Source: Torreya grandis (lineage: Eukaryota; Streptophyta; Pinopsida; Cupressales; Taxaceae). From it: DNA of 64,000 bases. The notes below the pieces were generated by a model that was not told the origin of the DNA, made no database searches, and saw only the letters and a list, made by a program, of their open reading frames with translations. Positions 1-11,033 of the stretch are shown one piece after another. A program made the translations under genes and the position numbers. The stretch lies in NCBI GenBank assembly GCA_037957365.1, contig JARHVA010002128.1, positions 1,152,501 through 1,216,500 on the forward strand. Reading direction: 5' to 3'. Position 1 is the stretch's first letter. Every line of letters begins with the position of its first letter.

Positions 1-666
1 ATCTAATTGAAGCAATGATTATATTTTACTCCCTCAAACTGTCATGTGTAATAATTGTTTTAAGCTTAAAGATATGCCCAAAGCTAAAAGGAATTTAATG
101 TAGGGTTACATTAAATTGAAGCTATTTTTAAAACCACTGCTTAGATCAAGAAGACCTCCTAATTTTTCTAAGAACTAATTTCACCTATATAGGGAGCTCT
201 TCATAGGCTTGTTCAAATGTCATAGACCTCTACAAACAATGAGCCACATAAGATGTGGTAAATTAAGAAATATATAGTAGAATTTGCACATTTTTTATTT
301 GAAGATAAAGCAATGGCTACCATATTTGAAGAGGTAGGATGGTTATAGTTTATAGATAAATTTAAGGGGAATGATGAATTTATTGTTAAGGAATTCATCA
401 TCAACCTCAAGAGTTATCATAGTGAGGTGAGAGGGATTAAAATTCTAGTAAGAAAACAAACTATTAGTTATATTTTAGGGATTCCAAGTGAATGAATTAG
501 AATCACAAGTAGGTCTACCTTCAAGTAATTTATCTAAATATTTCATGAAGGGGAGTTTGGCCCTGAGATAATTATCAACCCTACATGATTTGTTAAGTGA
601 ATCAAGAGAGAACATCTAATAGATAACTATAAAATAACTACATTTTGGGTGATATAATATTTTACT
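1..666 (+). pseudogene. Decayed plant transposon-type protein, N-terminal part
   Basis: From about position 325 one plus-strand frame reads FEEVGWL, a stop, FIDKFKGNDEFIVKEFIINL and then VRGIKILVRKQTISYILGIP (425-484). It stays in phase to YFT at 658-666, broken by about seven stop codons but no visible frameshift. The pattern 'F..K..GN...V.EFI.NLK....VRG..I.....I...LGIP' resembles the widespread 'putative plant transposon protein' family, whose function is unknown; this match is from memory. The first 320 bases hold no clear frame. The frame stops being distinctive where the long repeat of gypsy C begins at 667, so C probably inserted here. It is a pseudogene, and whether it was once a host gene or part of an older element cannot be told. 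Confidence 0.5.
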
Positions 667-3600
667 TGTGAAGGGAAATGTTGCTATCAGTCTATATTAC
701 ACCTTTGAGGCATTGTTGTTTCAATCCTATCTCATCAAAATGATACAATGGGATCACCTCTAGGTATGAATGGCCTAGTTGGTGAGGTAAACCTATAGTT
801 TTGAGGCTATCTCTCTTGATGCATCATCTATGGCTATATTCCTAAAACCTACTAAGTTGTTGATGAAAAGGGATAAAATTTGCATGACAAAAAACCTAAG
901 CTAAGGGAGGTGATGCACCAATAATGTCTTATCCACTCCAATTGACCCTTCAACAACACTTGTGAGTCATACATGGACTAGTGACTAAAACATGTTCTTA
1001 AAGAGACTCCTAAGAATTAGTAATTCACATGAAGGTTTTGGTATATGGAGAGGAAATTCTAAGATGATAAATGAGAGGTCTATTTTAAGACACTACCAAC
1101 TAGATTATACTTCAATCATAGTCACTTGCATTTTCACACATCATATGACTTATTTAGGATAGTATCTTAGCAACTAGGTGAGAAAAAGGAACTAAAAAGG
1201 ATGATAAAACTCAACACTTATGTAAATAAACAAGTATAGAGCACACTAAGCTAGAAAGAGAATTTGAACCAATCCTTATATTCATTCAAAATGTTTACAA
1301 AGTATAATTTGGGTAGAGTTTCTTCATACCAAGCTAAGGGATCCATATAATGGCTTTTGCCTCAATTTATAGAACAAGAGAAGGGAAAGAGAGGAAAATA
1401 TATCATGTAAGTGTGGATAATAGTTCATGATGACCCTAATTCACTCAATCAACAATTATAAGCATTATTAACATCTCCATGATCTCTCCATGTGTTGCCT
1501 TGACTGCATGATGACCTCTAATGAGACTATGACCTAGGAAATGATCTAGTGGAGGCTCCTTCAGTATCAGTTGACTCCATTCACAACATGATCACACAAA
1601 AATTTTCAACTAACTCTCCTTTTAATAATTATAAAGGTATAAATGTGGTCCATTTTGGCCTCCATGATGTATTAAGTAGCCAATCCCTCTCTTGCATGCC
1701 AATAAGGCTTGAAAAATTACCCCATCCTACATAACGGACATGGAATATGCCTGATCACTTCCATGAAAAAGTTATGAGGATATTTATGGCCATGAATTTA
1801 CTCCCTTTGCTACCCTATACACCAATTAACATTTCCATTAGTTGACCAAGTAGACCTATTAGGCAACTAGGCCTAGTCATTCAGTGCTAGCTACTTGGAT
1901 GACCATGAGGTTTGCATAGTACCTTAAGAACAAGTAAGTGATTATGTTTTAGGTCTAAAAAAACATTTCACACCATGACATATTCCTTTCAAATAGTGCA
2001 CATCTATAACTCTTTCTCATTTAGCTGATTAGGTCACCTCTCACTAGCACTTCAAGACTGGCGCTTTAGTGTAGGCCTATAAGATTATTTACAAGATGAA
2101 CTAAGAGTATTTCATGATATAAAAGGTTATAATACACTTCATAATATATTCTTTAATGGTCCACAACTATTCATCAAGCTATGCACCTTGAAATCATCAT
2201 TAAAATTTATAAAAGATATGATTTTTGTGCATCCATACAACTATTTATACAAACCAATGCTAGGAGTAGGACCTCTTCAGAGTGAATAATTAGTTTTAGG
2301 TGTTTCCAAAGATAATTCAATAAATTTTAGTGAAAATTTATCAGTATCTTTCCCATTAAGATTTAATTAGGGTTTTAGAGAGGTTAATGGGGTTTAGATT
2401 CTTAACAATAGTTCATAAAGGTTAGGCCTACAACCTATGAACTAATTCCACTAACTTCAAGTATAAAATTCCCCTCAACCTTATCCATGTGCTTAAGACT
2501 TCATGTAAATCCTCCATATAGTTATAAGGATAACAAGATGCTCTTTGAGTGATTATTTTGCAGCTTGTAAACTCTCAAGGTAGTTTTAGGCCAAAATTCC
2601 CAATTCTAAGATCTCCACTATAAACCATTATTTATTGCACATATAAAACTCCATAAAATATAATTCCATGTTCATTTTATGTCTCACTCAACCATTATTA
2701 TCCTCTAGCTTTAGTCTCAAATTATTAATGCTCTAAGAAGGGTATTAGGCCAATAGACCTAAATGAAAATTTTCTATGTTTTTTTTTCAAAGAGAGTCAT
2801 CTAAGAATTTTTCCACTCATGAGAGTATGGAACATAACCCTCAAATCCCTTGGGTCACTTGTGTTGGCTTGGTTAAGCCACTTTTTTCCTCTTCATGCAT
2901 ACATAATTAGCTAAGCAGGCATCTAGGCATGACTGTAGGTGATCATCAAATGTGGAGTCCCTGTAGGTGGTGATTTTGTATTATTATCAACCTATTTATA
3001 TCCTTTACCCTTAAAAATTATGAAAAACATGTATTTTTTCTCCAATTTCTTACACATAGGTTTGTAATAGTCTTTCCTAGGGTTGTAAAAGTATTCTTTG
3101 GGACTAATATGTATACCATATAGTTTGCACATGATAATCAGTGGCTCATTAAGGTGAAAATGAGACCTAAGAAGACCATTAATACCATATCAAGGCTCAA
3201 ATACATAATTTGAAAGTATTTTAGGGGAAAATTCTTTCATCAGGTCCTTATCAAGGTTTATGAAGGGTTTTATTGGCCTACCATATTAATGATGGTTCAT
3301 AGATTATAGGCTTTAAATTAAAAAATTATTGCCATGGATTTTGATACCATATACCCCTTCAAAACTCCCTAACATATATTGGTCCCAAACACCTTTTATG
3401 GTGAGTTATGAGTGTAATTTGGAAGCCTTAGAGTCTTTGCTAAAATTTTTGGGTGGGTTGATAGTGTTAAGGATCATTTCATAGAGTTGAGATATTGAAT
3501 CAAAATTTATCTTTCATGGATATTAAGTGCATAGGGGTCCAAAACTTCCCCTAAGATAACTAGTCCACACTTATCTTTCCATACAAAATATGATCATTTG

Positions 3601-4304
3601 AATTAATAGCTCAAAATGGTAGACTGGGGTGATGGAGCTTGATAGGGGTAACAAGGCCAAATTTAACACTTCCCAATCTTCCTATGTCTAAAACATATTA
3701 TTTAAGACCTACATCATCATCCTTTATCTATTCATGACCTTAGGTATGCATGTGGAGTCTAAATGTCATAAGGAGGAAGTTGGGGGTTTAAGGCTTAAGG
3801 AAGGTTTTTGGTCTTATAGGCCCAAACTAAGTATTAGGACTTTGAGCTACTTATAGGTGTATTAGTGACTTCAATGTCATATTATCATCCTTTTACATCT
3901 AAATTAAAAAATTTACATCTATCCTCAACTACTCAAACTCCCATATATATCCCTCTCTCTTGTAGGTCTACCATGAGCATTATTGCATAGTTTGAGTGTT
4001 TGAGTCAGTTGGTACTAGAGACCTAAGTAGGGTCTATGTCTTTCTTTATTTACTATTAACATATTTGGGGTCTCATATATGTGCTCTCAGATTTTTATAA
4101 CACCCTTTTAACTGGGCTTCCCTTAACTCTGCTCTCAAAACTCCCTCTACAATCATACACATAAGCTTGTGTATCATGGATGTTCAACCAAAACTAGGAT
4201 GCTCTCTCAAGCTTGATTTTATGCTTAGAAACATTGAGGAATATGGATGACATACATTAATGTGGGTTCTAATTTACATATTTTATTTCCACTATCATTC
4301 AAGT
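667..4304 (-). repeat. Gypsy C left (3') LTR, outer segment
   Basis: This stretch aligns colinearly with 43103-46708. Shared landmarks include 'ggcctagttggtgagg' (about 770 and 43205), 'gatgcatcatctatgg' (about 818 and 43251) and 'ccactatcattcaagt' just before the insertion point of gypsy A. It ends at the CAAGT target duplication (4300-4304). No open frame longer than about 60 codons is meaningful here; the 61-codon frame at 1549-1734 has no recognisable product. No other genes or RNA genes were seen. Confidence 0.7.
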
Positions 4305-5475
4305 TATTTTAATAATTTTAGGAACATTGGGGTTTTATTCTTATTTTAGTTAAAAGGTCTGGATTGATAAATCAATAAAGAATATGCAATAAATAATCTA
4401 TTGATTTGTGAAATTTATTTATAATTAGATCTTTTCTAAAAATATTAATGAAAGGGAGAAAATAATACTTAGCTTAAACTATGTTGATTCAATTGAGACA
4501 TGGTTTGATATTCACTATGTAGACCCAGGACACTATCACAAGTAGGATTTTGGCTTTCATTTTTTTATTGGACAAGAATGTTGAAAGGGGACAGGAGTGG
4601 CACCAGTGCTATAGTTCTTTTCTAGTTTTTTTGTCTTGAGGAGATAAGCTTTCTGAATATTATTCAATAGGTCTGTGTCCACTATCAATAATGTTCCTTA
4701 TATAAATGATTTTATTTGTTTCTATGCCTTCAATGCATTTGAACAAAACTTTGGTGAATAGGTAAAAAGGGGTTGGTGTGTGTAAGATGCACTAGATGTG
4801 TTTCACACACCATGTGTGGGCATGCTGCCTACATACCAATACTGTGAAGAGGGATCAAGTCATATGTAGTTCTCCCTTTGAAAATTTTTGGTGTAATTGT
4901 GATATGAGAATGTAATAAATGCTAGACTAAATGTAATTTAAGATGGATAGGGATTGATGCATAGATTTAGATGTGCTTATGACTATACTAGATAGTTGTA
5001 TACATAGAATAGGGAAGATTGCTTGAGTGGTTTCAACTTGTATTCTTGATTACTTTATGATATTTTACACAACCCCTTTCCAAATGATATTTAAATGGGA
5101 TTTTATAGGGATATATTAGTCATGGATTGAATTTTATTGCATTACATTAATAAGGATAAGGATGGGAAACTAGAAGGAATTGACCATTGGGGTCAGAAAT
5201 AAAATTTAACAATAGCATCAAAATCAGATAGTAAGGGCATTGGTGTTATTGTCCTAGTGTAGTGCTATTATCCTTGGTATATGGAACTTGGGGGGATGGA
5301 TTGGTTATGAAAATAGGGTCTTGGATCAACTAGGGTCAAGTCTCAAAGGATATGGATGACTAGAAATTAGTGAAAGATGCCTAAGAGGGTCATGAGAGAA
5401 AGTAAGATGAGCTTGATGGGCTGGATGTCATTAGCCATGCTCAAGTTACCAATTTTTGCATTTTATATGAATAAA
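4305..5475 (-). repeat. Gypsy A 3' LTR (left)
   Basis: It aligns end to end with 17002-18189, for example at 'ggtaaaaaggggtt' (about 4761 and 17479) and 'gggaagattgc' (about 5010 and 17728). The expected TG start has become TA (4305-4306) and the CA end has become AA (5474-5475). The ends were set by the target duplication and by comparison with the better preserved right copy. Confidence 0.85.
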
Positions 5476-5489
5476 TTTTCCCCCCTTAT
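5476..5489 (-). promoter_or_regulatory. Polypurine tract of gypsy A
   Basis: On the minus strand the sequence directly before the 3' LTR reads taaggggggaaaa. This is a classic purine run priming plus-strand DNA synthesis, and it fixes the element's orientation. Confidence 0.8.
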
Positions 5490-7293
5490 TATAGTGATGT
5501 ATCAAATCAAAATAATAGGATAAAGTAAAAATAGAAAGTGTACCTGAACTTACCTATAGGGGTGAATCTTATAAAGCTATGTGATATTGGGTGTGCATAA
5601 AAAGAACATAGCGTGAAGTGCAAATCTACAAGTGAAAACAAAATTATATCAGTTCTTACTAGATACATTATATCTAAAAATAATAACATATAAAATTGGG
5701 TAAGAAATAGAGAGGAAGAGAAAGGAATGAATACACATCACCAAGTATGTGAACCAATACAAAACCTATTATGATATTGAGTGATGCTAAGTAATGTTAG
5801 ATGTGTGTTATACCAAGAGTAATATCGTGATTAAAGTTGAGCCACTCAATTCCATAAAAGTGGCTCAATAATGTAAAGGTTATCCATTTGGCTTCATTTT
5901 CACCTACTAAGTGAAGTTACATGATCCTACATGTGTTATTCAATGTTTAGACTATGTGTCCAATCCCTATAAATAGGTGGTTCAAAAATACAAAGGCTAG
6001 CTAGACCTTTGGCTCCATTGTTGCCCCATGAGGTGAAGTTATAAATTAGTACTGGTATCGAATGTGTGTCATATAATATGGATTATAAATCCCATGAATT
6101 TACTATGATCTAATAATATTGGGATGGATAGTTGAATGTATGCTGGAAACTAGGCCATTCTTGGCCATTCTGAAAGATAGAGATTAGGCTTGTATGACAT
6201 CGACTTTGTAACTAAGAATATAGCTTATGTGTAAGCCACTTGAGAACTCAAAAGTTAATCTTATATGAGATCCAAACCAAAAATGATGCCAACCACCTAA
6301 AGATGGAGTAAGGCACACAACTACTAAGAATGTCTAGACAATGTTGAACTAAGAAAGAAAGAAAGAAAGAAAACAAATATGCCATGCACATTGCCCCTAA
6401 TCATTGGTGTTTGAAACATGGATTTTTATCTAGAAGTTTACTAACTTCCCTATCTAAAACTATAATTAAGATCCATCATGTTGCACATAACGCCTCCTAT
6501 ATCTAGATTCTCTAAGAAAAATATACTAAAACTATTGATTCTGGTCTGAATTATAGGTGATAAAACTATAACTAAACTTACCTTTTTTATTTTTGTAAAA
6601 TCTAGTTTTTTTAATTATTTGGATAGGAGTTCAATAAATGGATATTAGAACTACCAATGTTGTATTCCAATCATGGTGCTATTATCCTAGGCCAAATCTG
6701 ATGACTCTTCTATATTCCTCACTATCTACCTGGTTTGTTCTGAATGGTTTGATGTCTAATTATTGTTCTAAGTGTTCTAAAACTAGAATTTTTTATTTTA
6801 TAGGAGCTATAGTCTCTATGATAAAACCCTTGTTTGTTTCCCCCTCTTCCGAGGGTAGGAATGGAGACCCTAGAATGACTACCCTCTGAAGAAAAAGAAC
6901 TACAAGTGTGTTATGATGCATGGATAAATGATATAACAATGATAATTGACAAGATGTCTCAAGATATATCATGGGTTAAAGTGAGAGATTTTTAGATCAA
7001 TAGGGGTATGCCTAAATAGATATAAAAATTTAATATCATGTGTAATGTATGTAGACACCTAAATATGGCCATTAATAACCTCTAATTGAGATTTTGGCTA
7101 ATTTCCACTCAAAATGCACAATTTGGCTTAAAAATAGTGAAACATGCTAAATGATGTGAAAATAACATATTCGATTGCTGATTTTGGCTAGTGTATCCCT
7201 AAATGGGGTAATGAAATTTATGGGTTAGATAACTTTGATCAGTCCATTCGAAGTCAAAATACCAATTTTGTACCTAGGTGCTCTGGATTGCTC
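5490..7293 (-). other. Gypsy A internal DNA, unrecognised
   Basis: This is where the 3' part of pol or a 3' untranslated region should lie. Neither strand shows reverse transcriptase or integrase motifs. Frames are short: an 83-codon plus frame at 6638-6889 and a 60-codon minus frame at 5507-5689, both without recognisable content. A short GAAA run (about 6350-6372) is the only simple repeat. Confidence 0.5.
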
Positions 7294-7298
7294 TTTCC
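7294..7298. repeat. Target-site duplication of young copia, left copy
   Basis: TTTCC lies immediately before the TG of the left LTR and is repeated exactly at 11937-11941 after the CA of the right LTR. Confidence 0.92.
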
Positions 7299-8201
7299 TG
7301 TCAGGGAAGTCCAAGAACAAACACACCTCTGTTCTAATTCCTCTTGTTGGATCTTGCTCCTCAGAAAGAGCACAATATGATTACCAAATATAAGCAATTA
7401 AATATGCAGAAATAACCAGAAACACAAGTAGCTAGAATTCATCAATAGCACAGAATATGAGAGACAATACACTATCTTGTATTAACACTTTACAGAAAAG
7501 AATACAACAAAGAGCCGCCACACTCTTTCACCTTAAAGAGGTTTGCCACACCTCAAGTGTACAATAATTCTTCTCAAACAACACTCTCCTACACAAAAAA
7601 TGGTCCCAACAACCAACTCACAAATAGAATTGGTGTTCACCTCTCCAACTAGTCAGTAATAACCCTGCCAGTTCACCAAGCACTCAATAGTACTTCAAGT
7701 TGATCTCCCATGAACCTGCAACCTGCAATTCAATAGACCATACTCACATGTAGATCTCCTATGAGATTACAACAACCTGTAACTCAATGATCTTACAAAT
7801 GGAAGCAACTTACTTGCCTTCCTTTCTATCTCATGCCTTAATTACAATACATGCTAATGGGTCTATAAATAGATCCCTAACTCAAACACTAACTTAGACT
7901 CTTAATTTAGACAATTATCCTCGCAACCAAAGACTCTAATTGGCCTTTACATGCAAACACTTCATTCACTTAACTAACTATCCGTGTAATGAGTAGTTTT
8001 GGAACACACAGGCGATCGACGTCGGTCCCTGCTAGTCTGGTTCTGCTGACGTCGACTGACTCCCTGCCGTCACCAGTGGCCTTCTACACTAGTCACGACC
8101 GACGTCGGTCCTGCTGCCGATGCCGGTGCTCCTGTATCTCAACAACCTTCTTGTTCCACCTGTTTGTAAAGAGTTGAAGCTTTTAGCTCCATAACTCAAC
8201 A
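7299..8201 (-). repeat. Copia 3' LTR (left)
   Basis: It is 903 bp and starts TGTCAGGGAAG and ends CTCAACA on the plus strand. The AT-rich palindrome ctataaatag at about 7864-7873 is the likely TATA box. Close to the U3 start (8011-8130) lies a cluster of GACGTC palindromes. Short frames on either strand here (7989-8177 plus; the part of 8089-8364 minus left of 8201) are LTR sequence, not genes. Confidence 0.95.
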
Positions 8202-8212
8202 ATCTCCCACTT
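8202..8212 (-). promoter_or_regulatory. Polypurine tract of young copia
   Basis: The minus strand reads AAGTGGGAGAT directly before TGTTGAG, the start of the 3' LTR. This is the usual plant copia arrangement. Confidence 0.9.
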
Positions 8213-8925
8213 GGAGATAAACAGCTGTAACCTGTACCTGTACTTATACTTAGTCTAGTTTGTTCCCTTGGCTTTGTATCCCTCCTCAAGATCACTCTTG
8301 AAGACCAACCACCACAAACTTGTAGTGTAAAACCTGTCATCCAAATCACCTGCCACATCCACATCTACAAACCATGTAGAAAATAACCTGAACCTGCATA
8401 ACATGTGCACCTGCTGCTAGTCCCTGTAAGAATCCACTGAACTGTCCTCCAATGGTTCTCTCCCAAATTGGCTCCAACTTGTGACAACTCCCACTACTTG
8501 GGAAAACTTAGGTTTAATACATACCATGCACTCAACCTCATTATGTGAATCAGGACACCTGTTCATAGAACTGTCCAACCATTGGTGTGCTAACCAGTTT
8601 CACACAATCATCCTAAAACAAAGTCAACAAATGACCTACCATGTCTCTAAAACACACTCATGCCAAAGAATCTTGCTGCTCCCAGATTCTCCATGATAAA
8701 CACCTCAACTAGCTTTACATTTAGTTCAGCAATACCTGTATATGTAACCCTGCAACAAGCACATCATATAGAAATAGGATAGTGTAGCTAATACTATCCA
8801 ACTTGGTAAAGAGAAACACAATGATCAAACCTCTATTGCCCTGCAGCTAATACAAGACCATATACCCTGATCTTCCATCTCACGTATCCATTTCTGCTCT
8901 TCTTTATCTTGAACATCCATTCATC
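8213..8925 (-). pseudogene. Copia reverse transcriptase/RNase H, internally deleted remnant
   Basis: Minus-strand fragments follow the copia pol order across several frames. EWMFKIKK (about 8922) and VRWKIRVYGLVLA correspond to the start of the RT domain. LYDVLVAG (8749-8772) replaces the usual YVDD region. MENLGAARFFGM (about 8700-8665), DDCVKLVSTPMVG (about 8617-8575), MVCIKPKFSQVVGVV (8483-8527), NHWRTVQWIL (about 8450-8420) and FVDVDVAGDLDDR (8333-8371) follow, the last being the RNase H start. The central RT block between the 'RWK' region and the active-site region is missing, and stops and frameshifts are frequent. It cannot encode an active enzyme. Confidence 0.82.
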
Positions 8926-9430
8926 TCTCAGTGCTTACTTCCAGCTGGCCACTCTACCCAAAACACCTGTTTGGTTCTCCTCCAAGGAATCACATCCTCA
9001 TCCATGCCTAGCTCCCATTGTTTCCTGGATCTACCTGTTCTGGTTCTTCAACAACTTCCTGGTCCTATGCCATAAGTGAGCAACAAGTAGTGTAAAGAAG
9101 GGAAATGACAAATTTAAGAACTTACTTACACCTTCAGTCCTCTATATGGGCACTTGAGACTCCATGACAGCTTGCTGTCCACCCAAAATTTGTCTCAGTA
9201 ACCAATGCTGGTCACATCTCAGTCTGCAGATGACCGAAGTCAGTTTCCTATGACTGCCACCTTGCTGACGTCAGTTTCCCCTGGCTGACACCGGTCAATA
9301 TCTGCCCTGAGTCACTGACGTCAGTCTGCACATAGCCGATGTCAGTCCCTGTCTGGATGCCAACGCCAGGTTTCCTGCCGACATCGGTCTCTGCATTTTT
9401 CTTGTGAGACCTGAATTTTTCTCGTGAGCT
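8926..9430 (-). repeat. CpG-rich GACGTC repeat stretch replacing the copia integrase core
   Basis: Between the integrase zinc-domain remnant and the RT remnant no integrase core is found. Instead 9231-9395 carries degenerate repeats around CTGACGTCAG (exact at 9265-9274 and 9315-9324), with variants near 9232, 9288, 9336 and 9378. The same GACGTC core is clustered in the LTR. The part nearest RT (about 9000-9060) has an acidic Glu/Pro-rich reading resembling the linker usually found between integrase and RT. Confidence 0.6.
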
Positions 9431-9878
9431 CTTTTTGGATCAAATCCTTGTCCAAATCACCCTTGCTCCGCTTAGAATTCTTTTGCATCTTATGCTAAAC
9501 TCTGTCCGTCATCTTCTCCTTGAAAACCAAGGCTTTCATGTTCTTGTTACTAACATCGGATTCCTTAAGAAATATTACCTTCTTCTTCTACATACAGAAA
9601 CCACGATCCATACCTTCCAAATCTGAAAGCATATCCTTTGACTCAAGAACAAGCATCTCCTTCTTATCTATGTGACCAAGCCTATCAAGCCACATCTCTA
9701 AATCTACAGCTGAAGTAGAAAACCCAGAAAGAGAATCAGTAGTACAAGTAGATAGATAAAGCATACCTACTTTCTTACCTCTAGCTACAACAAGTGTACC
9801 CTTGGTAACCTTCCAAGAGTCCCCTGTGAGAGTTACTGTGCAACCCTCATCACCCAAACTTCTAACAAAAATCAAATT
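9431..9878 (-). pseudogene. Copia pre-integrase (zinc-domain) remnant
   Basis: This continues in phase with gag and protease after a stop at 9879-9881. It reads from IFVRSLGDEG through KVGMLYLS and WLDRLGHIDKKEM to GFCM, where a TAG stop (9588-9590) falls. It then continues as KKKVIFLKESDVSNKN. It corresponds to the GAG-pre-integrase domain (usual W..RLGH...K.M......L and C..C). Here LGH is kept, but the second Cys pair is lost at the stop. The catalytic integrase core that should follow is absent, and the reading becomes Lys/Arg-rich and then merges with the GACGTC repeats. Confidence 0.78.
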
Positions 9879-10205
9879 TCATTCTAGAACTGGGACATGC
9901 ATGACTTCTTTTAACACGCATGTGTTACCTGTCTGAAGTTTCAGCTTCACTTTCCCTTTGCCAACAATCTGACAAGGCTTACCATCCCCTACATAAATTT
10001 CTCCAAAATTTCCCTGGACATACTCATGAAAAAATTCCCTATGTGGGGATGCATGAAAAGAGGCACTAGAATCTAAAACCCAAGAATCTACTTTATCCAA
10101 AGAACATACCAGAACATCCCGTGCAGTGTAATCTGCAACATCTACTTCTTCTTCATGTTCTTCATGCTGATCTATACCCAATCTGCAATCTCTCTTTAAG
10201 TGCCC
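9879..10205 (-). pseudogene. Copia aspartic protease
   Basis: This is in phase with gag, separated from it by one TAA stop (10206-10208). The segment starts with GHLKRDCRLG, the second half of the gag zinc knuckle, and continues through an acidic linker to WVLDSSASFHASP. In copia proteases this site is normally D-S/T-G-A-S; the Gly is Ser here (codons at 10059-10073), so activity would be lost or weak. It ends with the family pattern HVPVLE followed by TGA (9879-9881), where NLI normally follows. It would process the polyprotein inside the particle. Confidence 0.85.
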
Positions 10206-10925
10206 TTACTTTCCACACTTCCAGCAGGTTATTCTGCCATACCTGGACTTGGATCTTCTGCCTGTCTTGGACCTTGATCTCCCATGCTCTATCTTTTCTC
10301 TTTGTCTTCCTCTGCCTTCAATACTCAAAGCATTTCTTGATGATTCACTTGTGTTATTCCTGCGTATCTCTTCATTTAAGATCACACTTACAACATCATC
10401 CACTTTTAAGACTTTTGAAGGAGACACAGTATTAGAAACTGCCATTACCAAACCTTCCCAACTTTTAGGTAATGAACACAAGATTAAGAGAGCTCTAATT
10501 TCATCATCAAATACAATATTGACTGAACTTAACTGGTTTACCAAACCATGGAAATCACTAAGATGGCTATGAACAGATCCACCTTCCAACATTTGCAAAT
10601 TAAATAAACGCTTCATAAGAAATACCTTATTAGAAGCTGAGGGTTTTTCATATAAATTTGCCAAAGATTCCATCAACTCCACCATTGTCTTACATTGTGA
10701 TAAGCTGGAAATCACAGATGATGCAAGAATCAATCTAATTGATCCCAGAGCCTTCCGATCAAGAACCTCCCATTCTTCATCTTTCATATCTGAGGGTTTG
10801 CAAATAACCCCTCCCAATGGTAAGTACAAATCTTTTTGATACAGATAATCCTCAATCTGCATCCTCCACAATTGGTAGTTCTTGCCATTAAACTTTTCCA
10901 TCCGTAGCTTACTATCTTCTGTCAT
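10206..10925 (-). CDS. gag: Copia Gag polyprotein (239 codons, truncated by a stop in the zinc knuckle)
   Basis: The start MTEDSKLRMEKFNGKNYQLW is the normal N-terminus of a plant copia Gag (UBN2-type), with W...IEDYL, LYEKPSASNKVFLMKRLFNL and ILCSLPKSW motifs through the middle. An Arg/Ser-rich segment precedes the zinc knuckle CWKCGK. A TAA codon interrupts the knuckle (CX2CX4HX4C); the rest, GHLKRDC, follows in phase. The ATG lies about 90 bases downstream of the primer site. Gag forms the virus-like particle and binds the RNA. One nonsense codon separates this from the protease frame, so decay is recent. Confidence 0.92.
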   Translation of the reverse strand: MTEDSKLRMEKFNGKNYQLWRMQIEDYLYQKDLYLPLGGVICKPSDMKDEEWEVLDRKALGSIRLILASSVISSLSQCKTMVELMESLANLYEKPSASNKVFLMKRLFNLQMLEGGSVHSHLSDFHGLVNQLSSVNIVFDDEIRALLILCSLPKSWEGLVMAVSNTVSPSKVLKVDDVVSVILNEEIRRNNTSESSRNALSIEGRGRQREKIEHGRSRSKTGRRSKSRYGRITCWKCGK

Positions 10926-11013
10926 TGCTCAACTCCCACTCAAACAGAAACCCTGTGAGTACCTGTAATCAAAACACACTAACCAGATCTAATCCAATCT
11001 GTTAGTATCCCAA

Positions 11014-11031
11014 CCAAAAGCTATGATACCA
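11014..11031 (-). promoter_or_regulatory. Primer binding site of young copia (initiator Met-tRNA type)
   Basis: The minus strand reads TGGTATCATAGCTTTTGG just after the 5' LTR end (CTGACA). The usual plant copia site begins TGGTATCAGAGC, complementary to the 3' end of initiator methionine tRNA, so there is one mismatch in the first twelve bases. Confidence 0.9.
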
Positions 11032-11033
11032 CT

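Noticed and set aside
7989..8177. 62-codon plus frame with unusual CpG-rich codons
   Set aside because: It lies entirely in the copia LTR and is antisense to the element; the CpG comes from the GACGTC cluster.
8089..8364. 91-codon minus frame
   Set aside because: It joins the end of the copia RNase H remnant to the U3 part of the 3' LTR in a shifted frame.
10121..10572. Plus-strand frames of 104 and 107 codons
   Set aside because: They are shadows of the minus-strand copia Gag and protease, whose motifs are clear.
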